Counted from the first letter of the stretch, positions 1 through 9,925 are shown. The stretch is DNA of 64,000 nucleotides from Herbinix hemicellulosilytica (GCF_002904165.1 NZ_CVTD020000010.1:62001-126000); one strand, 5' to 3'. Translations and numbers: made by a program. Notes: a model not told the origin generated them from the sequence alone.

Positions 1-1
1 C

Positions 2-691
2 GGGATGAGCTATGAGGATAGCGGTAAAATTGAAGATGCTATCACTATGTTTCAGAAAGCATGGGATGAAGCTACAGATGACTATGAAAGGTTTATTGCG
101 GCTTATCATTTAGGTCGTAAACAAAAGAGCATTACAGACAGATTGAAATGGATGGAAATATCTTTGCGGTGCGCACTAAATATAAATGACGAAAATGTTA
201 AAAGTGCATACTCGACTTTATATTTAAATATTGCCAAATGCTTTGAGGAGATGGGCGATTTTGACAATGCAAAAAAATATTATGAGTTATCAAATTCATA
301 TAAGGATGTTCATTCTGATGATGGACCATTTTATCATGGGACAAAGGCAGATTTGAAAGTTGGTGATTTACTTACAGCAGGTGGAACTTCAAATTTCAAT
401 TCCGATCTGAAAATGAACCATATTTATTTCACTGCCAATATAAATGTTGCAGCCCTGGCAGCAGCATTAGCAAAAGGAGAAGGAAGAGAACGTATTTATA
501 TAGTAGAACCTACAGGTGATTTTGAAAACGACCCTAATGTTACCGATAAAAAGTTTCCCGGCAACTTAACACGTTCATATCGCTCGAAAGAACCGTTAAA
601 AATTATAGGTGAAGTAACTGAGTGGTCAAAATTGACCACCGATGAACAGGGAGAATGGCGTAAAAAATTAGCCAAAACAAAGGCGAAATAA
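2..691 (+). CDS. arr: TPR-containing NAD+--rifampin ADP-ribosyltransferase (5' end probably cut by window)
   Basis: The C-terminal half (about residues 108-225 of the visible chain) matches the Arr family, which transfers ADP-ribose from NAD+ to rifamycins. Visible hallmarks are YHGTK at the start of the domain, HIYFTA, RIYIVEPTG and the segment DPNVTDKKFPGN. The first ~100 residues are helical and TPR-like (KIEDAITMFQKAW, YLNIAKCFEEMGD, FDNAKKYYELSN). Classical Arr proteins are about 140 residues and consist of the catalytic domain alone, so the TPR part is an unusual extension. An ATG lies at position 5, but the frame is open to the window edge and no ribosome site is visible, so the true start may be upstream. 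Arr identity is well supported; the fusion is seen directly. Confidence 0.85.
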   Translation, partial: GMSYEDSGKIEDAITMFQKAWDEATDDYERFIAAYHLGRKQKSITDRLKWMEISLRCALNINDENVKSAYSTLYLNIAKCFEEMGDFDNAKKYYELSNSYKDVHSDDGPFYHGTKADLKVGDLLTAGGTSNFNSDLKMNHIYFTANINVAALAAALAKGEGRERIYIVEPTGDFENDPNVTDKKFPGNLTRSYRSKEPLKIIGEVTEWSKLTTDEQGEWRKKLAKTKAK

Positions 692-1151
692 TTAACTAAA
701 TTACAGTTTGCTAGTTGCCAAATTATGAAATATTGTAACAATTATAAATCCTTCTATGATAGAAAATGCCCTTTGGTATGTGCTTGCGGGTACATATTTA
801 AGGGTATTTTATTATGACTGTGTTAATATGCAATGATTTTATTATAATTAGTTAATCAATAATTCAAAAGTACTGTTTTTGGAGGAGCCCTTTTTATTGG
901 AAGAGGCAAAACATCAATATTTATAATATAACTTTTGACGAAGAAAATACAATGAATAAAAATCTCTTAGATGAAGATGTAGCTTTTATTTCCCGGATGC
1001 TGCCGTAATGTGAGGAATAGAAAGTTCCAAATCTTTATTAGAAGGAGTACTTATAAAACCCATTGAATTAATTATGTTGGTTTTTATAATATACATATTT
1101 TCTAATTGGCTTAAATGTTTTGAATCAAGTTTTATAAGAATACAAAAATAG
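692..1151. other. Gene-poor stretch before the esterase remnant
   Basis: I find no convincing gene in these 460 bases. An AGGAG-like site at about 881 and a short open stretch with an ATG at about 952 may be leftovers of the lost 5' part of the following esterase gene, but nothing in them is recognisable. Confidence 0.4.
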
Positions 1152-2108
<957 letters not shown>

Positions 2109-2199
2109 TTAAAATTGTGGTGCAATCGACTTAGTGTGGGTATTTTAGTTGGTTGCTTTTCATGTAATATAAATTTCAGATACCATAGCACATAAACAT

Positions 2200-2250
2200 A
2201 AGCAGGATGTATGCTATTAAAAATTCGGCTATACATCCTGCTTATTTCAT
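2200..2250. terminator. Bidirectional terminator between esterase and chitinase
   Basis: A 13-bp perfect inverted repeat (2200-2212 pairs with 2231-2243) with a T-rich run on the + side lies between two convergent genes, so it can terminate both. Confidence 0.75.
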
Positions 2251-2267
2251 TTTTTTGATTAATAAAA

Positions 2268-4169
2268 TTACTTATTTAGGGCTTGATAGAGGCTATTAGT
2301 TAAAATACTTTTTGGATCCTGGCTTATCTCCCAGATCATTACACCGCCTAAGCCTTTCTGATTGACATAGTTGGCCTTTTCTGCTACGGACTGTTCATCT
2401 TCATAGGTTATTAGAGTAGAGCCGTTAAAAAGATAGGGTACTTTGGAATACATATTGTAGTAACGCGTAAATCCTGGCGTATTCAAATAATAATTTGCAA
2501 CGATATCATAGCTGATGGAGGCTATTCCTGAATAAGATTGGTATAAGCCTTGATTAAGGGGACTTACTCCCTGATAAACAAAACCATAAAACGGCACTCC
2601 CATAATCAGCTTTTCTTTTGGAAAGCCGGTTTGAAGCCAGTTATTGATGGCGGAATCCACACTAATTTTATAAGGATTTAGAGGATCAGTACCATACAAT
2701 GGAGCGTTAAAATTGGTAATAGGTTCCCAGGAACCGTGAATATCATATGTCATAACATAAGCATAATCTACGTATTTGTTGATTTCCATTAATTCAATGT
2801 TCTTAATATACCAGCTTCCGGCTGCCCCGGCAAATGATAATTCATATTTTTTGCCATTGATAGAGCTCTGTCTATCAAGTTTTTCTCTTAAGGTTTTAAG
2901 AAGTAGTGTAAAATTATGTTTATCTTCCGGTCTTCTTACGTTGGATTCCAGACCGCCACTGACCGGATATTCCCAATCAATGTCTACTCCGTCAAAATCA
3001 TATTTTATAATGAAATCTATAACACTGTCAGCAAATGTATTTCTGGACTCCTGCGTTAATGCCACGTCTGAAAATCTTCCTGACCAAGACCATCCACCAA
3101 CGGATATAATGGTTTTTAGATTAGGATTTTTAGTTTTTAACTGATTGAGCTCCTTTATATTCGCCCCATCAATATCCGGATAGCCTAGGGTTATTTTATT
3201 GTCGCTGCCAATGTTAGCAAAAGCATAATTAATATGAGTAAATTTATTTGCGTCAATTTTGCTCGGTGTAAAGCCGGAATATTTGGACCAGGCTGCATAA
3301 TAACCTACAATTTTCTTTGAAGATTTTGTATTTGTTGGAGATTCAGTTGGTTTTTCTGCAGGAAGCGGTGCAGGAGTAACCGATGGTGTAGGAGTAGGTG
3401 TTTTTGTGGGTGCCGGTGTGGGAGTAGGAGTTACAGGTTTATTAACAGTAATTTTACTGGATAACTTTACGCCATCTACAGCCGCATAAATGGTAGCGGT
3501 ACCGGGTGCTTTGGCAGTAACCTTACCTGAACTTGAAACAGTGGCAATAGATTTATTGCTTGAAGACCAGGTAACTTTATTTTTCGTTCCTGAAACACTT
3601 AAGGTTTTGGTAGAGCCTACGGAAAGAGTCGAGGAGGAACTACTGATTTTAATAACGGTAATTTTGCTTGATAACTTTATGCCACCGACAGTCGCATAAA
3701 TGGTAGCGGTACCGGGTGCTTTGGCAGTAACCTTACCTGAACTTGAAACAGTGGCAATAGATTTGTCACTTGAAGACCAGGTAACTTTATTTTTAGTTCC
3801 TGAAACACTTAAGGTTTTAGTAGAGCCTACGGAGAGAGTCGCGGAGGAACTACTGATTTTAATAACGGTAATTTTGCTTGATAACTTTATGCCACCGACA
3901 GTCGCATAAATGGTAGCGGTACCTGGGGATTTGGCTGTGACCTTGCCCCCTGAGCTTACTGTAGCAACGGACTTATTGCTTGAACTCCATGTTACTTTAC
4001 TTTTCGTATTAAGGACAGTTAGCGTCTTAGTAGAATTTACAGTCATAGTTGCTGATGTTGAATTTAATTTTATGGTAGCAGCTTGTACTTCTGTTGAGTT
4101 TATTACCTTTAAAATAATAAAGAATAATAAGGCAAAAGAAGCTAAAAAAAATTTTCTATAATGTTTCAT
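2268..4169 (-). CDS. Secreted GH18 chitinase with three Big_2 domains
   Basis: A 633-residue secreted glycoside hydrolase. Residues 1-31 form a signal peptide ending VQA-A. Three ~70-residue Big_2 (bacterial Ig-like) repeats follow (about 32-243), then a Pro/Thr linker (about 244-285) and a GH18 TIM barrel (about 286-630). The catalytic signature is DGVDIDWE, with Glu400 as proton donor and Asp393, Asp396 and Asp398 in the DxxDxDxE array; the SVGGW strand-3 motif is at about 356-360. GH18 enzymes cleave chitin or related GlcNAc polymers with substrate-assisted catalysis. The start is fixed by a GGAGG site at 4178-4182 on the minus strand. Repeats two and three are almost identical at DNA level. 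The enzyme probably attacks chitin or fungal/insect debris; a spore or cell-wall role is possible. Confidence 0.93.
   Translation of the reverse strand: MKHYRKFFLASFALLFFIILKVINSTEVQAATIKLNSTSATMTVNSTKTLTVLNTKSKVTWSSSNKSVATVSSGGKVTAKSPGTATIYATVGGIKLSSKITVIKISSSSATLSVGSTKTLSVSGTKNKVTWSSSDKSIATVSSSGKVTAKAPGTATIYATVGGIKLSSKITVIKISSSSSTLSVGSTKTLSVSGTKNKVTWSSSNKSIATVSSSGKVTAKAPGTATIYAAVDGVKLSSKITVNKPVTPTPTPAPTKTPTPTPSVTPAPLPAEKPTESPTNTKSSKKIVGYYAAWSKYSGFTPSKIDANKFTHINYAFANIGSDNKITLGYPDIDGANIKELNQLKTKNPNLKTIISVGGWSWSGRFSDVALTQESRNTFADSVIDFIIKYDFDGVDIDWEYPVSGGLESNVRRPEDKHNFTLLLKTLREKLDRQSSINGKKYELSFAGAAGSWYIKNIELMEINKYVDYAYVMTYDIHGSWEPITNFNAPLYGTDPLNPYKISVDSAINNWLQTGFPKEKLIMGVPFYGFVYQGVSPLNQGLYQSYSGIASISYDIVANYYLNTPGFTRYYNMYSKVPYLFNGSTLITYEDEQSVAEKANYVNQKGLGGVMIWEISQDPKSILTNSLYQALNK
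3490..3909. repeat. Tandem 210-bp repeat inside the chitinase gene
   Basis: Units 3490-3699 and 3700-3909 encode Big_2 domains three and two and are nearly identical in DNA; reading the antisense frame of both, only 3 of 69 codons change the residue. The third copy (3910 onward) has diverged. The frame-neutral 210-bp length allows gain or loss of one domain by recombination. Confidence 0.9.
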
Positions 4170-4186
4170 AGGTATACCTCCATATA

Positions 4187-4620
4187 GCTCTACTCTAAAA
4201 TTTACACAATTAAGTTGTTTTCGATATAATTGGAGTATATACTAATGCATTAGGCATTTCATTAGATAATTACTGGATAATAAAGAGGCTGAAAGCATGT
4301 AAAGACTACTGCAGCAGGAGATTACGATAGAGCTATTTTACTTACAGAGGAATTTGAAATTTCTGGCGGGCAGTGCGTGATGATAATATATAAAATGGAT
4401 TGCATCGCTTGGGGTAAAATCAGTTCAGCTCACTATTTTCGAAAGATGAAGCAAATACCGATTTTTTTATTGGAAGAAAAGGAGCCTATAAAATATTGTA
4501 TTGATTTCTTAAGCTATTTAATATATAATAGGAAAAAGCTGGTAATCATAATTTTATTTAAGATGAAATAACTTAATAAATAGACAAATTATGTATATTA
4601 TATAGGGGAAGGGGTTTTAT
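4187..4620. other. Divergent intergenic region with an uncertain small ORF
   Basis: This stretch holds the promoter side of the chitinase gene and of the next gene. A frame is open from 4293 to 4571 (GTG at 4377) but has no ribosome site, no recognisable domain and poor codon character, so I do not call it a gene. Confidence 0.4.
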
Positions 4621-5124
4621 ATGAATAAAAGAAATGTAATTTTAACTGCTGTAGCAGTTGTTGCTTTAATTGCTATTATAATTACATCGGTAATAATAAT
4701 AAAAAAGGATGATAGAAAAGAAAAGACAGAAAGAAATTACGGGATTTCCCACATTGAAACAAATATAACTTCAAGTGGAATTGAAGAAACCAAGCCGGAA
4801 GATGCTGTTCCAAAGAAGGATCAATTAATTCAAAATCTTGAGGATAAAGGATACGATATTGAATACTATGATACCGTTTTTGACAGTGATATTTCCTGTT
4901 ACAGAATTTATGCCACGAAAAATAATGAATTTATTGATATCTGTTATGATTTAACTGAAGAAAATGCGGAAACAGCATTTTATGAATATGAAAAGAAATA
5001 TGACAAGTATTATCTTATGGCAATGAACGGAACCTTTGTTTATTGTATCAGTGATAAGAAAGTATTTAAAGATGCCGGATTTAAAAGCCTTGCTAATAAT
5101 GGAATACAATATATTAATAATTAG
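4621..5124 (+). CDS. Membrane-anchored hypothetical protein
   Basis: A 167-residue protein with one N-terminal membrane segment (about residues 7-27: VILTAVAVVALIAIIITSVI) followed by a short basic stretch, a polar linker and a ~95-residue soluble domain (about 70-165) rich in Tyr, Asp and Glu that should lie outside the membrane. GGGGAAGGGG just upstream of the ATG serves as ribosome site. I recognise no family. It stands alone between two non-coding stretches and ends at a long hairpin (5146-5214). Being real is likely from the ribosome site and the typical topology; function is unknown. Confidence 0.65.
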   Translation: MNKRNVILTAVAVVALIAIIITSVIIIKKDDRKEKTERNYGISHIETNITSSGIEETKPEDAVPKKDQLIQNLEDKGYDIEYYDTVFDSDISCYRIYATKNNEFIDICYDLTEENAETAFYEYEKKYDKYYLMAMNGTFVYCISDKKVFKDAGFKSLANNGIQYINN

Positions 5125-5145
5125 AAAAGTGATTTATTTTGAAAT

Positions 5146-5220
5146 ATAAGGGTTTTCTGGCGTTGAATTTGGCTTACAGCTTTTGCTAAGGTAACAATGT
5201 CAGGAAACCCTTATTCTTTA
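5146..5220 (+). terminator. Terminator after the membrane-anchored protein
   Basis: The arm at 5146-5159 pairs with 5201-5214 (14 bp with one G-T pair) across a ~41-nt loop, followed by a T-rich tail. The long loop makes it a less typical terminator. Confidence 0.5.
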
Positions 5221-5409
5221 CTAAAAAATCAAAAAAGTAAAATTTTGATATGATAAAATAAATATGTCTGAAAGAAAGGAGTACTCCGGATAAACTATTT
5301 CGAACGCATTCGGAAATCCATAAACTATCATTATTATGACAAGTATTAAAGTAGGAAACAATAAATTTGATTATAGATTAACCAATCTATATGTTAAAGG
5401 AGTGCTAAA

Positions 5410-5985
5410 ATGCAAATTGGAGAAAACATAATCTTCGACAGATATTGCTGGCGCGTACTTGATATTCAAAATGATATAGCTTTAATTATAACAGATAATG
5501 TTATTGAACATCGTGCTTATCATAATAAATATAAAGATACAACATGGTATGATTGTGAAACCAGAAATTATCTTAACGGAGAGTTTTTAAATAGTTTTGA
5601 TGAAAGCAATAAATTAAGAATTATCCAAGTAACAAATAAAAATTTGGACAACCCATGGTATGGTACACAAGCGGGAAATGAGTCACAGGACAGAATATTT
5701 TTATTAAGCCTTGAAGAGGTATGCAGGTATTTTGGCGACAGTACTGAATTGCTGTACAACAGAGGGAATAACAGGTATTGGAAGAAAAATGATATTAACA
5801 ACAGTAAGAGACTTGCCAGGTTAGGAGATACATGTGGATGCTGGTGGTGGTGGCTAAGATCTCCCGGCAGACACAATCGGCTTGCTGCATATGTCCATGG
5901 AACTGACGGCTGCGTAGGTGTAAATGGCAACAATGTAACCAATGACCGCGGAGGCATTCGGCCTGCTTTGTGGTTGAAATTATGA
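5410..5985 (+). CDS. DUF6273-type protein with WWLRSPG motif
   Basis: A 191-residue soluble protein with no signal peptide. The C-terminal half carries CWWWWLRSPG, then a Gly/Asn-rich stretch and the terminal RPALWL, the hallmarks of DUF6273 as I remember it. This aromatic/glycine pattern resembles the C-type-lectin/formylglycine-enzyme-like fold also used by targets of diversity-generating retroelements, but that link is inference. The N-terminal part (IIFDRYCWRVLDIQND) is the usual opening of the family. An AAAGGAG site at about 5397-5403 sets the ATG. No reverse transcriptase or template repeat is visible nearby, so there is no sign of active diversification. Role unknown; binding of a ligand or surface is plausible. 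Confidence 0.7.
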   Translation: MQIGENIIFDRYCWRVLDIQNDIALIITDNVIEHRAYHNKYKDTTWYDCETRNYLNGEFLNSFDESNKLRIIQVTNKNLDNPWYGTQAGNESQDRIFLLSLEEVCRYFGDSTELLYNRGNNRYWKKNDINNSKRLARLGDTCGCWWWWLRSPGRHNRLAAYVHGTDGCVGVNGNNVTNDRGGIRPALWLKL

Positions 5986-6033
5986 TTTGAAACCATTTAT
6001 ATGAATGCATAATAACTAACCGGAGGAGAGAAA

Positions 6034-6247
6034 ATGAATAACTTAATTATCAGGAAGGAAACACCTGCTGATTTAAAATCGGTAGAACTCCTTTAAAAAG
6101 CAATTCCAATAAACCAAAAGTGGGAGATGATGTTATCTTTCTTTGGAAAAAGAATGGCAAATCTGAGATAACTTCCGTATGTAAAAATATGTTGGAAGAG
6201 TAGTTTATGGTAATGGGATATGGCTTATAGTTGAGAAATTTACTTAA
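6034..6247 (+). pseudogene. Composite gene remnant (acetyltransferase N-terminus plus unknown C-terminal piece)
   Basis: A good GGAGGAG site (about 6022-6028) precedes an ATG that opens MNNLIIRKETPADLKSVELL and then hits TAA at 6094; this is the classic start of a GNAT N-acetyltransferase. The next frame continues as PLKSNSNKPKVGDDVIFLWK up to TAG at 6201, and a third frame continues as KYVGRVVYGNGIWLIVEKF to TAA at 6245. The last two pieces look like one small beta-rich protein split by a frameshift. The three frames show a decayed, possibly fused, gene. I cannot name the second protein. Confidence 0.6.
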
Positions 6248-6301
6248 ATAGACTAATGTAATAAGCTTTTGATTATTTTTTTAGCTTTCAAAGAAAAAAT
6301 T

Positions 6302-6357
6302 AAGCTTTCGGATACAGTATTATTTACTGATAGCCGGAAGCTTTTCGTTTTTTATTA
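6302..6357 (+). terminator. Rho-independent terminator
   Basis: AAGCTTTCGG (6302-6311) pairs with CCGGAAGCTT (6334-6343), with further pairing of CAGTA and TACTG inside, followed by TTCGTTTTTTATT. Confidence 0.85.
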
Positions 6358-6618
6358 TCAATATAGGTTATGAATGCCAAAGAAATACCTTGGCTCTTAT
6401 TTAATTTTTATGTCTGGAAAGTTTGTTTTTGTCTTATTATTTTATTTGGTAAATAGATTTATGATTTATATTAAGAAGATGCTCTGGATTTATATAATCT
6501 TTTGTAGTATAATCTTAGCTCAATAAAGTCATCACTGAGAAAATATATATTGATTTCTACAATCAGATTATTTAAGGCTAAGTATTATTAATTTAACAAC
6601 AAGAATAGGAGAAAAAGG

Positions 6619-7021
6619 GTGAATTTTGAAATTAAAGAAGTCCCTGTTGAAGATAAATCAGTTTTGCGTAATTTATTAGAGTTATACATATATGATTTTA
6701 CCGAATTTGGTCCCTATGATGTCAATTCACATGGACTGTATGGCTATAAGTATTTGGATTTATATTGGACAGAAGAAGGACGATACCCATTTATATTCAG
6801 TGTGGATGGGAAAATAGCAGGATTTGTACAATATATTTCAAAAGTATTCGGGTTTATGGGAGATTGATGAAATGGAAAGCAACAAGCCGGCTCAGGATTT
6901 CTGGAGAAAAGTAATTGGCGAATTTACTAATGGTGATTATGAAGAAATTCGTAAAGAAAATTGGAATGGTCCTGTCCAAAGATTTAGGTCAAGAGTATTA
7001 AAAGTGACAGATAATGGTTGA
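6619..7021 (+). pseudogene. GNAT acetyltransferase with internal deletion and frameshift
   Basis: The first frame (GTG at 6619, with AGGAG at about 6607-6611) encodes a GNAT-family N-terminus, EVPVEDKSVLRNLLELY through GKIAGFVQY, and stops at 6867. The C-terminus is found in another frame from about 6830: YSGLWEIDEMESNKPAQDFWR to 7021, a typical GNAT end. The middle of the family, roughly 35-40 residues including the acetyl-CoA-binding RRxGIG-type motif, is missing at the join. An active acetyltransferase cannot be made. It is the second decayed GNAT gene within 1 kb. Confidence 0.8.
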
Positions 7022-7222
7022 TTTTTGCAGAATTATTATAAGAATTGATTGAAGTGTTTACATTTTTAGCATATAATGGAGTCATATTATTTTAAATGCT
7101 CGTAGTTAATTATTAAGCGTAAGATAAAAGCATAAGTAACAGCAAATAAGATATGTTAGGAATATAAATTACCTGCTTACGGTAATTTTAAATAAAAAAC
7201 ATAAGAAAGGAGAGGAAGTTTT

Positions 7223-7651
7223 ATGTTATGGAAAGATACCTATGAACTAGGTGTTCCGGAGATAGATGCGCAGCATAAAGAGTTATTCAGGCGTGTCGAG
7301 GCTTTTTTGCAGGTATTGCGTTCTAAGGATCATTGGGAAGAAAAACTCCCGAAAATAATTGAAACTCTGGAATTTATGAAAGGCTACGTTGTAGAGCATT
7401 TCCGGGATGAAGAGGAATACCAGAAAAAGATCAATTATCCTAAGTATGATGCTCATAAACAGGTACATATGGGCATGGTAGATTATGTTTTGGAAGTTTC
7501 TAAGAAATTCGAAGAGTCAAAAAATGATGAGAATTTAATGCAGCAGTTTGGAGGAAAGCTCCTTTCATGGCTTATTAACCATGTGGCCGCCGAAGACCAG
7601 CAGATTGCAGCATATGCCAAAAGTGAAGGGGTGAGCGGAAATGTTAGATAA
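7223..7651 (+). CDS. Bacteriohemerythrin
   Basis: A 142-residue hemerythrin, a four-helix bundle binding a di-iron centre that reversibly binds O2. All seven ligands are visible: His18 (DAQHKEL), His59 and Glu63 (HFRDE), His78 and His82 (HKQVH), His120 and Asp125 (HVAAED). The start follows AGGAGAGGAAG at about 7207-7217. The stop overlaps the ATG of the next gene, a CheX-like protein, by 11 bases, so the two are translationally coupled. In anaerobes such proteins buffer or sense oxygen; the CheX linkage points to a sensory or chemotactic use. Family assignment is firm, role inferred. Confidence 0.95.
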   Translation: MLWKDTYELGVPEIDAQHKELFRRVEAFLQVLRSKDHWEEKLPKIIETLEFMKGYVVEHFRDEEEYQKKINYPKYDAHKQVHMGMVDYVLEVSKKFEESKNDENLMQQFGGKLLSWLINHVAAEDQQIAAYAKSEGVSGNVR

Positions 7652-8087
7652 GCTCTATAAAGCCTTTATAGATGCAACATATAATGTATTTAATCTTATG
7701 CTCAATATATCAGAAATTTCCGATCATCCTTTAGATGAGTTTTCATGTGATAATGGTATTGATATTGTTGTTGAAATAGTCGGAGAGCTGCAGGGGAAAG
7801 TTATTTACAAGTTTCCGGTTGATACATCCCTTAATATTGTAAATATTATGAGCGGTATGGAGTTTGATGAAGTGGATGTTTTCGTAATTTCTGCCGTTTC
7901 AGAAATTGCTAATATTATCAGCGGCAATGTAATTACAGCCCTTTCCGATAACGAGCTTAGATATGATATATTACCGCCGGTACAGGGGACTTCTGATGAT
8001 GATAAGGAATACGAGATAAAAACAGGCGGCTGTATAATAACACCTATCGGAGAGGTCTGTCTTGATTTAAGATTAAATCGGGCTTAA
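7641..8087 (+). CDS. CheX-like chemotaxis phosphatase
   Basis: A 148-residue protein resembling CheX/CheC-type CheY-P phosphatases. The helix SAVSEIANIISGNVITAL carries the ExxN active pair, Glu88 and Asn91, and the beta strands around GELQGKVIYKFP fit the family. CheX dephosphorylates CheY-P and so resets flagellar signalling. Only one clear ExxN helix is present, as in CheX rather than CheC. It overlaps the hemerythrin gene by 11 bases and has no separate ribosome spacer, suggesting equimolar expression. No other chemotaxis gene is in the window. It could also be a CheX-domain regulator unrelated to flagella. Confidence 0.8.
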   Translation: MLDKLYKAFIDATYNVFNLMLNISEISDHPLDEFSCDNGIDIVVEIVGELQGKVIYKFPVDTSLNIVNIMSGMEFDEVDVFVISAVSEIANIISGNVITALSDNELRYDILPPVQGTSDDDKEYEIKTGGCIITPIGEVCLDLRLNRA

Positions 8088-8563
8088 TATTAATTTAAAT
8101 TGAATACGGTCCATTAATAATAAACATTAATACCCTGAAAAGACAGTTGTAAGGATGTCAAAGATTAAAATATAGTATATAGAAATGATTTTATTAAAGG
8201 GTTTTCATACATTTTGATTTTCTTCAGATTACTTTACTGAAGGAGTCAATGTTTGAAAATCTTTTTTTTTCTTAAGAAAGAATATCAAATGTAGGCTTTT
8301 AATATGATTGGGACCACATCACTGCATTGTACGCAGTATTTTCTGAGTCAGGTTATAAATTACGATATCGCAAGATGGTTTAAAGTCGTTTATATAATTG
8401 GCAAGTATTTCAATTGATATATGATTTTTTTGGTGATATACTCTTATCTTATTAATATCGAAAAAGGATGAATTATAGCATTATAAGTTAAAATTTTCTC
8501 AATAAAAATGGTGTCTGCAAAACACAGATTTTAACAGAGTGTAGAAAGGCGGATTTTAAGAAG
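8088..8563. other. Gene-free AT-rich leader upstream of glycosyltransferase
   Basis: About 475 bases with no ORF I can support. I looked for a GEMM-type c-di-GMP riboswitch because of the exopolysaccharide synthase downstream and saw none of its conserved core. Confidence 0.4.
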
Positions 8564-9925
8564 TTGGATTATAAAGAAAAAATTCCAACTGAAAATGAAG
8601 GTTTATCATATATACAAACAAAAAGAACACACTATATACCGGTTAAGATAAAGTTTGTGCTTAGCCACTTGTTTGCTATATTGTGGACAGTTATTTCAGT
8701 TATTTTATCCATCCCATGGGTGAAAGATTTATCAGAAATTGTTACCTTACCTCTAGCATTGTTTATTATCACAGGAATTGCTTATATACCTGGTTATATG
8801 AATGCTTTTTTGGTGGTTAGTCTTATTTTTGACAGACAGCCATCTTTTAAAAATGAAAATCCTTCAAAAGATATAACAATTCTTATCGCAGCCAGAAACG
8901 AAGCAGAGAATATCGGAAATACATTGGTCTATATTGCAAAACAGGATTATAGCGGTCATATCAAAGTTTTTGTCATTGATAACGGTTCAAGCGATGAAAC
9001 CTCATCTGTAGCCTTATCATACGGGGAAAATCTTAATTTGGATGTTACCGTAATTAACGAAAAGAAACCTGGAAAATTCAATGCATTAAATACCGCGTTA
9101 AAATATGTTACCACAGATCTTGTAATAACATTGGATGCTGATACCTTGCTTCATCCGTCTGCCGTTAGATTTTTGATTGCAAGGATAGAAAGTGCACCTA
9201 AGGATGTATGTGCTGTGGCCGGTTCGGTGTTGGTCCGCAACAGCCGCGAAAATATTATGACAAAGATACAAGAATGGGACTATTTCCTTGGTATTGCATC
9301 TATCAAAAGATTACAGGGATTATATCAGGGAACGTTGGTAGCTCAAGGAGCTTTTAGCGTGTATAAAACTGATTGTGTTCGGGTAATCGGGGGCTGGCCT
9401 GATGCAATAGGAGAAGATATTGTACTGACATGGAACCTCCTGAAACATAATTGGAGGACATATTTTGAACCTTTGGCTGTTGCTTTTACCAATGTTCCAA
9501 ACACCTTACGTATTTTTGCAAGACAGCGGTCCCGCTGGGCACGTGGAATGATTGAAGCACTTAAAACAACCAAGCCATGGCAGCAGCCTAGTACATATAC
9601 TAAATACCTGACCGGTATAAATCTGCTTATACCATACCTGGATTTGGCTTATACTTTCTTTTGGTTACCCGGGCTTATTCTTGCATATTTTGGTTTTTTC
9701 TGGATCGTTGGACCTGCGACATTACTGGTACTTCCGCTTACATTTATAAGTTATTCTGTTTTATATACATATCAGAAGTATGTATTCAGAAAACTTAATT
9801 TGAAAGTAAGAAAAAATGTTGCCGGATTTTTATTGTTTATGTTATGCTATCAAATGATAATGTCGCCTGTTTCAGTCTGGGGTTATACGCAGGAGGTTTT
9901 CAGACTAAAAAGGGTGTGGAAGTAG
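8564..9925 (+). CDS. Family 2 glycosyltransferase, processive polysaccharide synthase type
   Basis: A 453-residue membrane GT2 enzyme of the BcsA/PgaC/NodC type. Two N-terminal membrane segments (about 33-50 and 64-90) precede the catalytic GT-A domain: ILIAARNEAENI, IDNGSSDET (about 138-146), the UDP/metal DAD at 191-193, GED at 283-285 and QRSRW at 321-325. Three or more C-terminal membrane segments (about 345-440) form the export channel region. It probably makes a beta-linked exopolysaccharide such as poly-GlcNAc or a cellulose-like glucan. The start is a TTG after AAAGGCGG; no ATG is available. The MBL hydrolase 51 bases downstream is probably in the same transcript. Confidence 0.9.
   Translation: MDYKEKIPTENEGLSYIQTKRTHYIPVKIKFVLSHLFAILWTVISVILSIPWVKDLSEIVTLPLALFIITGIAYIPGYMNAFLVVSLIFDRQPSFKNENPSKDITILIAARNEAENIGNTLVYIAKQDYSGHIKVFVIDNGSSDETSSVALSYGENLNLDVTVINEKKPGKFNALNTALKYVTTDLVITLDADTLLHPSAVRFLIARIESAPKDVCAVAGSVLVRNSRENIMTKIQEWDYFLGIASIKRLQGLYQGTLVAQGAFSVYKTDCVRVIGGWPDAIGEDIVLTWNLLKHNWRTYFEPLAVAFTNVPNTLRIFARQRSRWARGMIEALKTTKPWQQPSTYTKYLTGINLLIPYLDLAYTFFWLPGLILAYFGFFWIVGPATLLVLPLTFISYSVLYTYQKYVFRKLNLKVRKNVAGFLLFMLCYQMIMSPVSVWGYTQEVFRLKRVWK

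Noticed and set aside
496-741. Minus-strand ORF opposite the Arr gene
   Set aside because: Shadow of the Arr frame; no ribosome site or family resemblance.
4377-4571. 64-codon ORF between chitinase and membrane-protein genes
   Set aside because: GTG start without ribosome site, no recognisable domain; kept only as uncertain in the intergenic note.
8088-8563. Possible c-di-GMP riboswitch before the polysaccharide synthase
   Set aside because: The conserved GEMM core and tetraloop-receptor pieces are not visible.
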